From Chaunax sp. Z400 (Eukaryota; Chordata; Actinopteri; Lophiiformes; Chaunacidae): a stretch of 64,000 bases of DNA. The notes below the pieces were generated by a model. That model ran no database searches, was not told the DNA's origin, and saw nothing but the letters and a program-made list of their open reading frames with translations. The position numbers and the translations under genes were made by a program. Each line of letters opens with the position of its first letter. Position 1 is the first letter of the stretch. The stretch is from positions 25,087,310 to 25,151,309 of the forward strand of contig CM075187.1 of NCBI GenBank assembly GCA_037577475.1, given 5' to 3'. This document shows, piece after piece, positions 23,746-35,594 of this stretch.

Positions 23746-24510
23746 AGTCAAGTCAATTTTATTTATATGACAATAACATGTATATCTAGGTAAAGCTGTC
23801 CAGAGTAGTTACATTATTAGATGATGTGTTTCTGAGATGTTGAGGGCCCAGAACAGTAACTTCAGTTTTTTCTCTTAAGTAGCAGAAAATTGCAGGTCGC
23901 CCAGTCTTATATGTCCTTAAGAAATGCCTGATGTTTAGTTCATCTCAAACTCAATATCATCTGGTGTCATTGATGAGTATATTTGTGTGTTGTCTGCATA
24001 ACAATGAAAATTTGCTTCCTCATAAGATTACCTAAAGGGAGCATATCTATAGAATTAAATAATATTGGCTGAAGCACAAAAACCAAAACACTGCAACTAA
24101 CTTTGGTGTTCATGGAGGATTCCTTGTTCAGATATGCAAACTGAGATTTCTGATTAATGGGACTCAAACCAGCTTGATGCAGTTCCTTTAATAGAGAATT
24201 ATCTTTCCTGTTATGGGATGTTATGGTCAATGGTGTGAAATGTGTACCTACCAAATGTACTATGTAGAAAGTCATATAACTGATTAGAAACTGTTTTCTC
24301 ACATGTTTTAGAGAGAAAGGGAAGGTTAGATATAGGTCTATAGTTACCTTATAGTTGTTACTGAGGCTCAATAGACCTATGGCTCTCTTTCAGCCTGACT
24401 ACAGTGCTGCACAGAAACCTGGGGTTGTTCTTACTCTCTTATATTCGTGCTAAGTAATAGGCTGCGTTGGCATTGCGGAGGGCCTTCCTATAGGTTTAAG
24501 GCTGTCTTGC
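23746..24510 (-). mobile_element. LINE RT relic with mutated YADD box
   Basis: Minus-strand LINE relic. The 3' end (23746) is TCAAGTCAATTTTATTTATA, a common fish LINE end. Going upstream: the RT catalytic box reads HCYADNTQ (23989-24000 covers YADN), so the second catalytic Asp is replaced by Asn. Before it come MLPLGNLMRK and NKESSMNTKVS, then LTFPFSLKHVRKQF, and near 24400-24500 a linker (RTTPGFCAAL, AMPTQPIT in one frame) typical of the region before RT. Frameshifts and deletions occur, including loss of the GVPQG-type motif, here SCSVLVFVLQPILF. The enzyme would be inactive. Confidence 0.85.
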
Positions 24511-24689
24511 CAGGTCAAAGGAGAATCTTCCAGTTTACATGTAGACATGGCACTGAATTAGATGCTGATAGAATCACTTCTTTAATCAGACATAATTTAT
24601 GTCCAGTGGCATGTAATCCAAATATAGAAATTTAGAAAGATATTAAAGAATGTATAAATAATCTATATTTCCTATGTATTTGTGCATGT

Positions 24690-25060
24690 TTTTGGAGAGC
24701 TTACGGACACGGATGAGACAGATGAAATGGAGCAATACCAACGGAAATCGTTGGGGGCAGTGTAGCTACAATTCAAGCCAGGCATGACAAATGTGTACAG
24801 ACACAACAAAGAAGAAAAACTTGAAGCGAGAAAGTGAAAAAACTCTCTCTCTTCCTGTCTCGATGTATTAAATGACCTCACAGACCACTGAGTACATCGT
24901 TACCTCCTCTTCTGCCACTTTGTATTTACTGGCTACATTATCAAAGCCTCCTCCAACTGTCGCCATATTTGTTGTTGTCTGAACCTTTGACTCTTCTCTG
25001 CCCTCTTATTCATGTATCGATTTGAACATAAAAGACGCATGAAAGTATGTGGGCGCTGAC
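24690..25060 (-). repeat. Small DNA-element copy, inverted partner of 38990
   Basis: Read on the minus strand it shares, in order, CTTTTATGTTCAAATCGATA, CAACAAATATGGCGACAGTT, AGCCAGTAAATACAAAGTGG, AGGAGGTAACGATGTA, GTCTGTGAGGTCATTTAATA and a TTTTTTCACTTTCTCGCTTC stretch with the plus-strand sequence at 38990-39365. No transposase is encoded. It is a dispersed, probably non-autonomous DNA element whose ends I cannot place exactly. Confidence 0.6.
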
Positions 25061-25075
25061 AGATTCACATTTGAA

Positions 25076-26910
25076 ACTGACGTATTTGTATGTTCATACT
25101 TAAATGGAGTCTAAATGAATCTTAAGACATACGCTTCCTTCATACAGTCATGCAGCTTCCCTGGTTTTCTGGTTGCTCAAAAGCTGCAAGGGGCTGGCTT
25201 GGTGGAGGTAAGCAAGGTCATTCCACACTGGCTACTGAGGGATGCTTAACAACAGAAGCTGATGATTTAGTGTCCATGGTGCAGAGCCATGTTTCTAATT
25301 TGCTCAGCCTCACCTCCAACATGGCAAATAAATTACAGGCATCATTATAAAATAAAAGAATGTAGCATGCACAAATAAGTAAACATGTGTCACACCAAGC
25401 AAGTCATCACTAGCTGCTATGCTAAGGGAGCTAATAGACCCGAATATCAAGATAAATAAACCAATGAAAGATGACTATAAATACTTTAGCAAAACAGCTG
25501 TACGATTTATTGTATTAATAAATGCTAATTAATGAAAAATTCACAGAATTAATGGGGTCAAACTAGAGCAGCAGAAACACACAACAGCCATAAATAATGC
25601 AGTATCCTCATCATAGCTCATAGGCCTCTCTCTGTGGAGGTGCTGACTGTCTTAAAACATGTTTCACTCTTGGTAGGAAGACATGCAGAGTCAAAAGCAG
25701 GAACAAATACCCCCATCCCAATGTGCGCCTCTGTTCCTCTCCATCACTGACAGTTGTTGCAGTGAAATACTGGGCTCCAGGCACTGCCAGAAGGAATAAA
25801 ATCTCCACTGATTCTGATCCAATTTGTGGGAGCCAGGCTACAGACTTGTGCATTCATTGAAAAAGACAAGAGTTTTTCAATTGATATTCTGCAAGGTGCT
25901 CTCTTAGTGTGCAGATGGGCAGTGCTGCATTTGGGGAATGGATGGTGTTTTCTGGCACAGTGCAAAGCATACACACCCCCCCACACACACACTCACTCGT
26001 CCATCAACCCTCTCTGTAGGCCTGGCTGACGGTGGACCCTGTACTACAGATGAAACACAGCATTTTAATCCTGTAGTCCACTGCGAAGCCACTGCCCCCC
26101 TCAAAGGCTCATCTTCACAAGTCAGCGCCTCCACCTGCTCTAGCAGTAATTGGGATGGAAAGAGAGCTCAGGGTGGGTGGTAGTTTGTGATATTCTGCTG
26201 TAGAATATAATTTCCACAGCAAAAAGAATAGAGTGATGTAATTCTCATCTCATTTCTTAATCATTATGATCTGTGTCTCCCCTCCTGTCTGTGATTATTT
26301 CAACAATGGTGCAATATGAACATAAGAATAGCTTATTTTGCTGCCTACAGGATGCTTTGGACATGTGTGTAAGTTTAATATCAGCGAATAACAGAAAACA
26401 TGCTGCTCTAAACAATCTGCATATTCTATCGGCTACATTCCCTCTGATTACTGGGTGAGCAGTAGTGATTGAGTCCATCTTACACTGCTGTTTTTGCCAT
26501 ACCAAATGGCTTACAGTGTATACTTACTGCAGCAGCCCCCACAAGGTAACCTCTAACTAATAAGCAGTCTTTGTGCTGAGTAATCATTGTCATGTTCCTC
26601 CAGTGCATCTGAAAGTGCAGCTTAAACATCTTGAAAAGCCTAAAAACCATCGAGTTTGATGAAAATAACACATTTAAGGTGTTTTTCTATTCAGGAATGC
26701 TGCACTGCTATGATTTAATTACAGTAATAGAAAAACCAAATAGGCTATATCAAGGCACATTTTGCAGAAAAAAATATTGCATGCTTGAGGGGTTAGTATT
26801 TTACCCAGTGTGATGATTTCTGGATGATTGTGTGAGTTTCGGAGCGAATGGAGCTGTTTCAAAGGCAAATGTTAATTATAAGTCAGACCAAACTTGTAAC
26901 AAACTATCCT
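25076..26910. other. Non-coding stretch, nothing firm
   Basis: No gene. A short (CA)n tract follows a C-run at 25977-25994. Open frames overlapping on both strands around 25600-26180 are mutually exclusive and lack domains. Confidence 0.4.
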
Positions 26911-27159
26911 AAATGTCACGGTCTGTTAGGAACAGGTCTGCCTTTAAGGCCCTGCTGAAAGATCATATCTTATGTGCACATACTCTCATGTTTTTCTTGC
27001 TATGCATTTTTAGAGGCAAACCTATTATTGACCCTTTGCTAAGCCCTACCCCACTCAGTTGTTTTTGCAAGCTCTCTACTTTGGCACAGCACCAGATATG
27101 GATTGATGAATGTCTACCTGGCACAGGCCTTAAGGCCCCGGAGGCCAGGGGTCCCTTGA

Positions 27160-27366
27160 TCTTAAAGACACAAAACAACCACAAAGAGACAACAGAAATA
27201 ACTCACAGAGACACAAAACAATAATTGAAGATGTAAAATGGTCTCAAAGAAACAGAAAATGATGACAGAGATGCAAAATGACTAGAAAGATGCAGAAAAC
27301 AACCACAAAGTCATAGAAAACGACCAGAGGAGATGCAACAGACCCACAAAGACACACAAGAGATGG
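27160..27366 (+). repeat. Degenerate short tandem repeat (ACAAAACAACCACAAAGAG-like)
   Basis: Roughly 18-20-bp units of the type CACAAAGAGACAACAG and GAAAACAACCACAAAGTC repeat with heavy divergence over about 200 bp on an A/C/G-rich strand. Similar 'AAACGACCACAAAGAGA' tandem blocks are frequent in fish genomes. It lies directly before LTR-like copy 2. Confidence 0.65.
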
Positions 27367-27906
27367 AAAACAAGTGTCGTTAGAACTAGGTGACATGTGG
27401 CATGGCTATGGGTCCTGAGTTTATTTCCGGTTTTATTTTAAAAGTTGATTTCTCCTGTTTTTTCTTTACACTTCCTGCCTTTGTCTGTTTCCCTTCCCTT
27501 TAGATTGCTCATGGTTATCACCTGTGTCCTGTCCCCACCTGTTCCCCATCTTCCCTCGTTACATCTGTCAGTATGTAGTCTGTGTGTTTCTGTCCTTTGC
27601 TACCAGTGCATCGTGTTTATGCTCCTGCCTGTACTCCTCATTTGCCTTGTGTTCCTGGTGTTTTTCCTGTGTTCACTAAATTCATTTGGTTTTAATTTTG
27701 CCTGATTCCTGGACTTTATTCTGCTTTTGTTTTTGGATTGCTCTGGATATTGGATTTTCTGATAACCGAGGGCTGCCTGATGAACCTTTAGACACTATTT
27801 GCCTGCTGAATTTGGGTTTTTGTTATTAAATCCTTAAACTGCAATTCCTTGTCTCCAGCTTGTGTGCTTTTGGGTCCTCAATAATTGAACTGCAGAAACT
27901 TAACAA
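27367..27906 (+). repeat. LTR-like block, copy 2
   Basis: Same order of landmarks as 16975-17606: CCGGTTTTATTTTAAAAGTT, CACCTGTTCCCCATCTTCC, TAGTCTGTGTGTTTCTGTCC, ATTAAA at 27835, TTTTGGGTCCTCA and the end ATTGAACTGCAG. The two copies are diverged, so they are separate old insertions and not a recent duplication. No internal retroelement genes are attached. Confidence 0.5.
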
Positions 27907-27950
27907 CTTGCTCCTATGTACCATTAGTAAAGTGTTGAATTTCACACGGA

Positions 27951-28165
27951 AGATTAGATTAGATTAGATTAGATTCAACTTTATTGTCATAGTGAGTACA
28001 AGTGTTGAGACAATGAAATGCAGTTGAGCATCTAACCTGAAGTGCAAAGAGCAGTAAAATGCATAGTAATGTGCAGATACGTAGTTATGAGGACAGGGTT
28101 GTGTAACCATAGGATATATAAATAATAGATATATAATAAAATATTTACAATATGGTCAGTATTAA
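27951..28165 (-). mobile_element. LINE 3' end with (AGATT)n tail
   Basis: Five AGATT units (27951-27975) are followed by CAACTTTATTGTCATAGTGA and CAATGAAATGCAGTT, a frequent fish LINE 3' untranslated region read in reverse (microsatellite tail at low coordinates, body to the right). No coding part remains; a second LINE fragment begins right after it. Confidence 0.75.
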
Positions 28166-28800
28166 GAGAGATAAGATAACATAAGATAAGATAAGATATC
28201 CCTTTATTAGTCCCACAGTGGGGAAATTTACAGTATTGCAGCAGCACAGTGCACAAAAAACACAGCAGGAGGAGGGGAAATAATATTTAAAAAAATACAA
28301 TACAATAAAGGAGGGGGTAAAGTGTCTCAAAAATATTTCACAAAAAAATACTATTACAAAAAGTGTCTCAGTATTTCAACACTTTTTACTGAGACACTTT
28401 TTGTAATAGTATTTTTAACAGTAGCATTAACGAAATAAACAGAATGAATTGAACACACTAAGATATGCACAGATTATATACTATCAGCCTGCATGACTTT
28501 GTGTATTCTGGACTCTAAATGTACTGTATGGTCTGTACAGAAGATCACAGCAGCAGAGGGAGTCATTTGGCAACTCCTAGAGGGGAGGAGGGCAAACAGT
28601 TTGTGAAAGGAGTCCCTGACGATGCTGCATGTCCTCTTCAGACAGCCGTGTTGGAGAATCGATGATGCATTGGGCAGTTTTCACCACCCTCTGCAGTGCT
28701 TTTTGGTTGTTGCCCTACCATACTGAGATGCAGTTGATCTGAATGCTGTCAATGGTGCAGAGGTAGAAGTTCATCAGAATCCAGCTAATGCCAATGCCAA
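28166..28800 (-). mobile_element. LINE 3' end with (AGATA)n tail and RT C-terminus
   Basis: The tail of AGATAAGATA units (28166-28199) is followed by CCCTTTATTAGTCCCACAGT then GGGGAAATT, a well-known fish LINE end. Further right, at about 28570-28780, the minus strand reads LCTIDSIQINCISVW and NQKALQRVVKTAQCIIDSP, the C-terminal region after RT. The middle (28320-28450) is disturbed by a 30-bp inverted repeat. The relic is inactive. Confidence 0.8.
28344..28416. repeat. Perfect 30-bp inverted repeat, 13-nt loop
   Basis: Bases 28344-28373 (AAAAATACTATTACAAAAAG...) are the exact reverse complement of 28387-28416. The loop is 28374-28386. The arm text AGTGTCTCA also recurs just upstream at 28321. 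The structure lies inside a LINE relic whose family members do not usually carry it, as far as I know. Confidence 0.96.
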
Positions 28801-31785
28801 AACTTGTGAAAGTGTTAAATTAAGTGTTTGAAAACGTCATCTTTGGCTGTATTTTTATTTACTTATTTTTTTTAACTTTTGTTTGTTAAACAAAAACTCC
28901 ATAATGAAATATGCCCAAAATGGCAAACATTCACGTACATGATATAATCCATCAACATGTGGAAACAAAACAAGTGGATCACAACAATTAATAAAACCTG
29001 ATAAACCGGGGTGGGGTGTAAATATTCTTGATGAAAAGCTCTGTGCCGATAAAACCACAAGCTAAAAAACTTTGTTTTGTTGCAGCATTCTTCTAAACAA
29101 CTGAAGGGGATGGGGACAAACACGCAAGCAGTGTTAGCAGCAGTGGTGCTCTGCCAGGGCCAGCAAAGCCTTCTCCTCTGGCCAGAATCAGAAAATTATA
29201 AGTTAAGATATACTTTCATTAATGCCACATGCATTTTATAGTTCATCACTTTTTTTTTTAACCGATCAGACTGTGATTTTGCCATGTCTGGTGTATCCTT
29301 GACACACTGGAGCTTTCTAGCTTGCACAGCTGATTACATGATCATTTCCCCCAACATTTGTGTAACGTGATCGGATCCCGGGCCTTCTTAGCAAACTGAT
29401 CTAGCTAGCACATCACGTAGCATCTAGATTATTATTATTAATTCTATTTTTTAAATTTAGCCCTGTTGTTTTTATATTGTCCAATTGGCTGGAGGAGGAG
29501 AAGAAATTGACATAGATTTAACACATTAAAAATTATTTTCTAATTCTTAAAAAAATTATTAATGAAGCTTATTGCTCCAACTTCAGGAAAGTCTCTCTGT
29601 TGTCTGTGACACAGCCTCCCAGGTCTTGGTAAACACTGACATGTGCAGAGATTACAGGTTCTTCTTGATCCTGTATGTTTGTTTTTGGTTGTAATGTTGT
29701 GAAGCTCCGGAAATTTATTTTGGACAAAGAATTTTCACCACTTTCCATCATGGGGCTAATTGTTCCTTTAAGCACAGTGATGAATACTGAGCATAACGAA
29801 ATGTAAAGATGACACACATTTGTGGTTTTGCTGAAATGAACATTGCCAACATTTCTTCTGGTGATTGACTTGAAAAATCTGCTTGGATTTTACCTGCTAG
29901 GGCCTAGCAGCTAGGCTATACTGTAGACATTAGTGAACGCATCACAGCACACTGACTAAACCACTAATGGATGGGGTTATATAGGTTTAATTACTACTAT
30001 TTATCACCTAGCAATAGAGATTTACAAAGCCAAATCCCAGATCATTACTTTAATGGATTTCTACGTAAATGAAGTCCTGTACATTAAACCCACACCATAT
30101 ACACTAGTATCGGCACTAATGGAACTGTTTACATTGCATGTGCAGGAATAGTCAAACGTGATATGCATTTGTCCTCCAACATTAAGATCCAATACCATTA
30201 AATATGTGTTCATACACATAACATCTCTCCTGTGGGGATGTCACCTCCCACATCTAACAAATTCATGGATTAAATCTCATCCCATAAATTGATAAGGAAA
30301 GTGCATGCTGCGGTGGAACGAGCGTCATTCCCTGGAGAGCTTGGCCCAGTCACATGTTGAGGTTGAAATGCTACCTGCCTGGGAGAGTCAAGTGTAACTC
30401 GGTGTGGAGATGACAGACTGGGGCCCTGTTTGATCCTGCCCCTGTCTCCTGCTTCCAGAGCTCAAACCTGATTGATGGAAGCTGTCATGTGCTAAACAGA
30501 TCTATTTTTCTACCGCCGCTTCGTATGCTAAGGCTAGATAGTAAACAAACATGCTGTTGAGTTACCGTGTACCAGTTGGCCATGCCACCTCATGTCAGCC
30601 TTGATCTGCTGGGGAAAACTTGTTTTCTGTCTTCCATTATTTAGTCAGTGAAAATGCAAACTGGCGTCGGGGCTCTTTTAGCAGAAAGTGGGTAGCCAAC
30701 AGTAAAAGCCAGGCTTTCCATACATCATTGCCATGAATAGCACACAGCAGTAAATATTAAATAAGAGAGCCTTGGCTTGAAGAAGGAAGGCCCTGGATGC
30801 TCCTCTGGGAATGACCATTTTCTTTAATACTCCTATTTCTCCTCTTCCCATTTGGCTCAAATTAGTGTGCTGGATTTCTATTAAATGGAGGATAGAAAAT
30901 GAAGATTTGATAAAGCTCGTTCCAAAGTCTCAACAGGGCATGTTTTATGGATGTGAGCAAACGCAGCTGAATTCCAGCCTGCTTTCTCTCTCCGCTTTAT
31001 TCATGGCGGTCTGTTTTTTCTTCTTCTTTCTGCTTACCTTTTTATTAGGGTGTTAATCTCTCCAGAGTTGAATGACAGCAGTAAACCTGTTCATTTGGTG
31101 CCTCACTCAGGCTTACTGCTTTCATTAATGTCTCAGAAACCCACCATCAGATCATCAGCAGAGAAGATCTTATTACTCTCACACGGGTACAGTGAAAAAA
31201 AAGATGCTGCACTGATTAACGAGAGTAACAGTTTTTCTGCTCTGTCCGCTGACGTTAAATATACAGGACATAAGCGAAGACAGTATAGAGTATGGCTCGT
31301 TGTGGAGTGAATCCTAGCAGTGGTGATAAATGAGTGACAGAGATGATGCTGCATAATTAACAGCTCTCTGTCAGAAAACACTTATTGGTTTCATCTGTCA
31401 TCAGTGTTCCAGCACCAAGTGCTAGAAAAACACTGTCGCTGTTAGACCCATGGTAGCTTGGTTGGGTCACTTCAACGTCTTTACTGGAGGTGACAAAAAA
31501 TTTCATGTTCCTATGCCTGAAAGTTACAAGTTACTTAGAGTTACATAGAGTGTATACAGACTGAGACTGTAGTAATGAATGACTGCAGTTGACCTGCATA
31601 TGGAAACATTTGGAAGGTAAGAAGCAAAGGACTATAGTAAACTAGACGGGCACTCAAAGAGTACATATCTGACTCAGCCAAGGCTGTATTGTGCCCAGCA
31701 AATACAAACAGGGTTGCAAACTTTATAATCTGCATGTATTTCTGCTGAGTCATTTTATTTAAGTGAATCTTATAACCCAAGTCAA
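28801..31785. other. Long non-coding stretch, possible regulatory blocks
   Basis: About 3 kb without a recognised transposon. Segments 30298-30540 and 30805-31060 are repeat-free with balanced composition and look like candidate conserved non-coding sequence. No coding exon is convincing. Confidence 0.25.
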
Positions 31786-31790
31786 ACATT

Positions 31791-32010
31791 TCCATCCATC
31801 CATCCATCCATTTTCCTCTGCTTATCCGGGGTCCGGTCGCAGTGGCAACAGACCCAGAAGGGTATTCTTAATGTCCCTCTCAACATTTTCCAGTTCCTCC
31901 TCCCAAGGCGTTCCCAGGCCAGATGAGATATGTAATCCCTCCAGTGAGTTCTAGGTGTACCCCGGGGTCTCCTCCCACTTGGACGTACCCAGAAAACCTC
32001 CAAAGGGGAA
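31791..32010 (-). mobile_element. LINE C-terminal end with (CCAT)n tail
   Basis: The (CCAT)n tail at 31791-31812 leads into TTTTCCTCTGCTTATCCGGG. The minus strand then reads RRPRGTPRTHWRDYISHLAW followed by ERLG, the characteristic C-terminal end of a fish LINE ORF2. The usual downstream text continues to the stop beside the tail (DKQRKMDGWMD). Only about 220 bp remain. Confidence 0.85.
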
Positions 32011-33523
32011 AAAATTAGTTCTGTTTCCCAGAAGCATCTTCAGGATGAGGTCATCCTAGCCCAGACATGTTTGTTGTTGAAAGGCCCTGGGCTTCATTTA
32101 CAAAGCAGCTGTACCTTTAAATGCTATAAATTGTCTTCATCATAACCATGCAATGATTTTGTGAGATGGAAGGGCTCTATTTTGGAATAACGATCATGTA
32201 TCTTCCTGACGTAGAGATTTACATATTATTTACCTCAGCAGGTTTACAGCCTTGACTTTGTTGCCCAGACATAAACCAAACATAAACTGAACTTGGACAC
32301 AGTTAAATATGGGCAGGAACGCACACAGCTATAAATTGGACAACAGTGGAGTATGTGAGCCAGCCTGGATCTATAAGCGATAGTGAAATCATTCAGTCAT
32401 TATGCGAGCTCTATATGCACTGTGAATGTTTGCAGGTCACACATACCGTCTTGAATGACATTAATCCATAACATATCACATGCCAGACTTCCATCAGCAA
32501 CACCACCCTCATTTCAAGTCAACCAGACTTCCTCTCCATCTTTCCTCCATCTCGTTTCACTTTGCTTCCTCTTCACTGCAGTATTGCTTTTCACCAAGCA
32601 GTGCGATTAGGAGCTGAGGTATTAGCGGTCATCTTAGCACTAGATTAAACGATTTTAATTAAGATGTTTGTGTACGGTTTCGATTAAGCAGATACAGTTA
32701 ATTAAAGTTCAGGTTATTTAAAGCAGCTAATTAAATCGAATTTCAACAGAGGTGGGATATATGTGAGGACCGATAGGAATTGTCATTATCTTTATTTACA
32801 AAGGGTCTTGTTTACTTAATCATGACATTTTCGGGTGTAAACAGTAATCCCTACGCAAACAGGACGTCTCATCCAACACACATCATGGCTTTCAAATACT
32901 AAACCCCCAACATGTATGTGCAGCTAAACATGGTCTGTAACGCTCGGCTGCACTAATATGAAAGCAGCTGATGGTATATGCTGATGGATCATGGGTTTAA
33001 AAGAATGAACATGCAGTTACAGGACATAAAACCAAATGTATCAAAATAAACTTGTCTCCTCTGCTGAAATGATGTGTCTCACTGAGCGAGTGAAGGTGAG
33101 GTTAGAATATATGAGGTGAGACGTGTTCTACTATTGGCCGCTGGAAGTGGAGTGCCCTGAAATTTAGTGTTGCACAAAATTATTCATTGCTGCATCACAA
33201 GACTTCTGTCTTTGAGTCAAGGTCATCACCAGGTTTCAGATATACGAGTCTACATGTTGCACATTATGACCTCATATATTCTATTTATAATACCTAACTT
33301 TTTTTTTATTGTGAAAGACTGATAGCAAGTCAAACAACAATCATACATACCAAACATCTGAGTAACATATACAGACGTGAATGTGATGTGTTTGATGTAA
33401 GGAGTGTGATATGAGAAGCAGCGACAGTTAACATATAATATTAATACTAAACAGTGCTAAATGAGCACTGCTGTAAACTATTTCATAAATATATGATTTA
33501 AAATAAACTTCAATATAGTGATA
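32011..33523. other. Non-coding stretch with a TAATTA-rich block
   Basis: No repeat recognised. 32630-32750 contains several TTAATTA/TAATTA-type motifs (for example TTTTAATTAAGATG, AGTTAATTAAAG, AGCTAATTAAATCG), which suit homeodomain binding. Regulatory function is inference only. Confidence 0.3.
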
Positions 33524-34269
33524 TATACTGAGCAACAGTAGAAACGCATAATTTTAAAAACCCAATATTTTCCTTTCACATCCAGGAAGTGGACCGTTTT
33601 GGTGGTGGTGTCATGATGTGGGGAGCCACTGCTAATGGATGGTGGTCAGACCTTGTCCACATCCACGGTACACTGACAGCTATCTGTTACCGAGATACGG
33701 TCCAAGGTTCACATGTCATTCCCAGGATACAGCAATCAGGCATCACCGTCATGCATGACAATGCCAGACCATATGTGGCTCATGTCTGTCAGGAGTAGCC
33801 TACCTGGACCAGAACAATGTTGCTGTCCTTCCTTGGCCAGCATGTTCACCAGATCTCAACCCAATAGAGCATCTGTGGGATGTTCTGGATCACCGGGTGA
33901 GACGGAGAGATCCTGCTCCAGCAACACATGAACAACTTGTCACAGCACTGCAGGAAGAATGGCATGTCATCCTACAAGTCCAGATTAACGTTTCATGCAT
34001 CTCCATGCAGAGGAGATGTGATGTTGTGATAAATGCTGGAGGTGGTCACACATGTTACTGACTGTTGTTGTTCTCTGTATCACCATCCACACTTTTTGAC
34101 TTGTAAACACTAAGGCAACAACCAATAATCTGCACAAAAATTATTTTTCTGTATGGCTAAAGGGTGAATAAAGCTGTGTGAACCATAATTTGCCTTTGAT
34201 ATTTAAGATTAACAGGATGGCATGACATTAAAAAATAAAAAAAATGTGTTTCTACTGTTGATCAGTATA
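33524..34269 (+). mobile_element. Tc1-like transposon copy 2, internally deleted
   Basis: Both terminal repeats are present: TATACTGAGCAACAGTAGAA at 33524 and its inverse ending GTTGATCAGTATA at 34269, about 26 bp with two mismatches, with TA at each end. The transposase's N-terminal half is gone: sequence after the left end jumps at about 33581 to ATCCAGGAAGTGGACCG. What follows is VDRFGGGVMMWGATANGWWS, MHDNARPYVAH (second Asp codon 33757-33759), a TAG stop after CQE, and, two frames on, SPDLNPIEHLWD with the catalytic Glu codon GAG at 33867-33869. Spacing between these residues is 110 nt, exactly as in copy 1. The element could only ever be moved by transposase supplied in trans. Confidence 0.93.
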
Positions 34270-34362
34270 TAATATAAAAAATAGGATAGAAGGTTCAGGA
34301 CATATTCTCATTTGATATGTAAAAATATATGATGATATTATAATAGGATTATATATTATGAT

Positions 34363-34363
<1 letters not shown>

Positions 34364-34405
<42 letters not shown>

Positions 34406-34420
34406 ACACACACACACACA
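34364..34420. repeat. (TC)n(CA)n compound microsatellite
   Basis: TC dinucleotides at 34365-34399, a G interruption, a short TCTC stretch, then (AC)n at 34406-34420. Confidence 0.97.
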
Positions 34421-35400
34421 TTGCATCGATAATTACAATATTATAAACATATATTTTATAAGATGTCCTTCCACCTGTCAGGATGGAGTCTGTCCATTGA
34501 GAACCATCATTTCCCTTCTTTCATCCATTATGAAGGGGAAGAAGGCAGGTCCACCGACCTTGACCCCAGTCCCCACTCATCAGAGGCCCGGCTGCTCCAC
34601 CAGAGGGCATTGCACAAAGGCACTATTGACCATAGACAAAATGAGCTGTATTTGATCAGTCCTTCAACCAAACAAAAATGAATCTCCAAACAATTTCCTA
34701 CCTTGATATACATTTATAACGAATTACCAAATGACATAGAAGGAAAAAGGCTCATTGTTCAGAAAATAGTAAAGCAGTGTTGTTGCTGCCTTATCTTTGA
34801 TTGATGTTCAATTGTGCCATTTTTCTAGAAGAATACTGTAAATAAAAAAAGCAGAAAAAGAAATACCTTTTTTTCTTACCATGAAAAAAAGGAGGGTTAA
34901 GTTTTTCGTTTCTAGCCCAGAGTAGTGACTTTATATGGTCCCAACAACCTGAGGTAGCCTTAATGTTGCCTGAGAGGCTACTTGCTGTGAGCAGAGAAAC
35001 AAATCAAGCTGTTTAGATGTGATTTGTTGAGTAAATCCATCTGAAACTGTTAAAGCGAGGGGGCTAAACTTGATTTTAAAACATGATTGGGTTATAAAAT
35101 ATAGTATTTGCCTCTGAAATAATCAAGTATACACTATATACATTACATTATATCAAGTATAAATTACTAAGTAGAGTTGATGCCTTTCACATATTTGTCC
35201 ATTATTTTATTATTTACTGTTGTTGTTTGTACATATTGTGGCCAGGCCAGTAGTTAATAGTATTTTGTAGTTACATTACTCATGTATACTGTGTAAGAAC
35301 ATTTCACCATGTTGCCAAAACAGTTCAATATATCATTGTTTCATTTCCATCAGATGCATCAAAAAACTACTTTGAGTTATTTCTGACACTTTCTTAGGAA
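34421..35400. other. Non-coding stretch, nothing firm
   Basis: A 72-codon plus-strand frame at 34463-34681 (with SEARLLHQRALHKGTID) lies opposite an equally long minus frame. I do not recognise it and there are no convincing splice sites. Remaining sequence is AT-rich. Confidence 0.3.
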
Positions 35401-35419
35401 ATACAGGTGTTGACTCTTA

Positions 35420-35594
35420 AAAATAATAATAATGATAATAATAATATAACAAAAATAATAGTATAATTTAATAATAAATTTAAAAAAAAATTTGCAAGCA
35501 GTACCTTTTGCAACAACAACAACAATAATAACATAACAATAGTATTATTATTAACAATAATAATAATTCTGATAATAATAATAATAATAATAAC
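35420..35594. repeat. AAT/AAC-rich low-complexity tract
   Basis: Two runs of AAT-type triplets (35420-35450, 35560-35593) flank an (AAC)n/(AAT)n mixture at 35510-35545. The minus-strand frame of Ile/Leu repeats over this tract is an artefact. Confidence 0.9.

Noticed and set aside
26915..27000. SVRNRSAFKALLKDHIL-like text resembling the end of a LINE ORF
   Set aside because: Similarity is limited to a short segment and there is no adjoining RT or tail, so I did not call an element.
34463..34681. 72-codon frame as a possible exon
   Set aside because: An overlapping minus frame is equally open, there are no good splice sites, and I recognise no domain.
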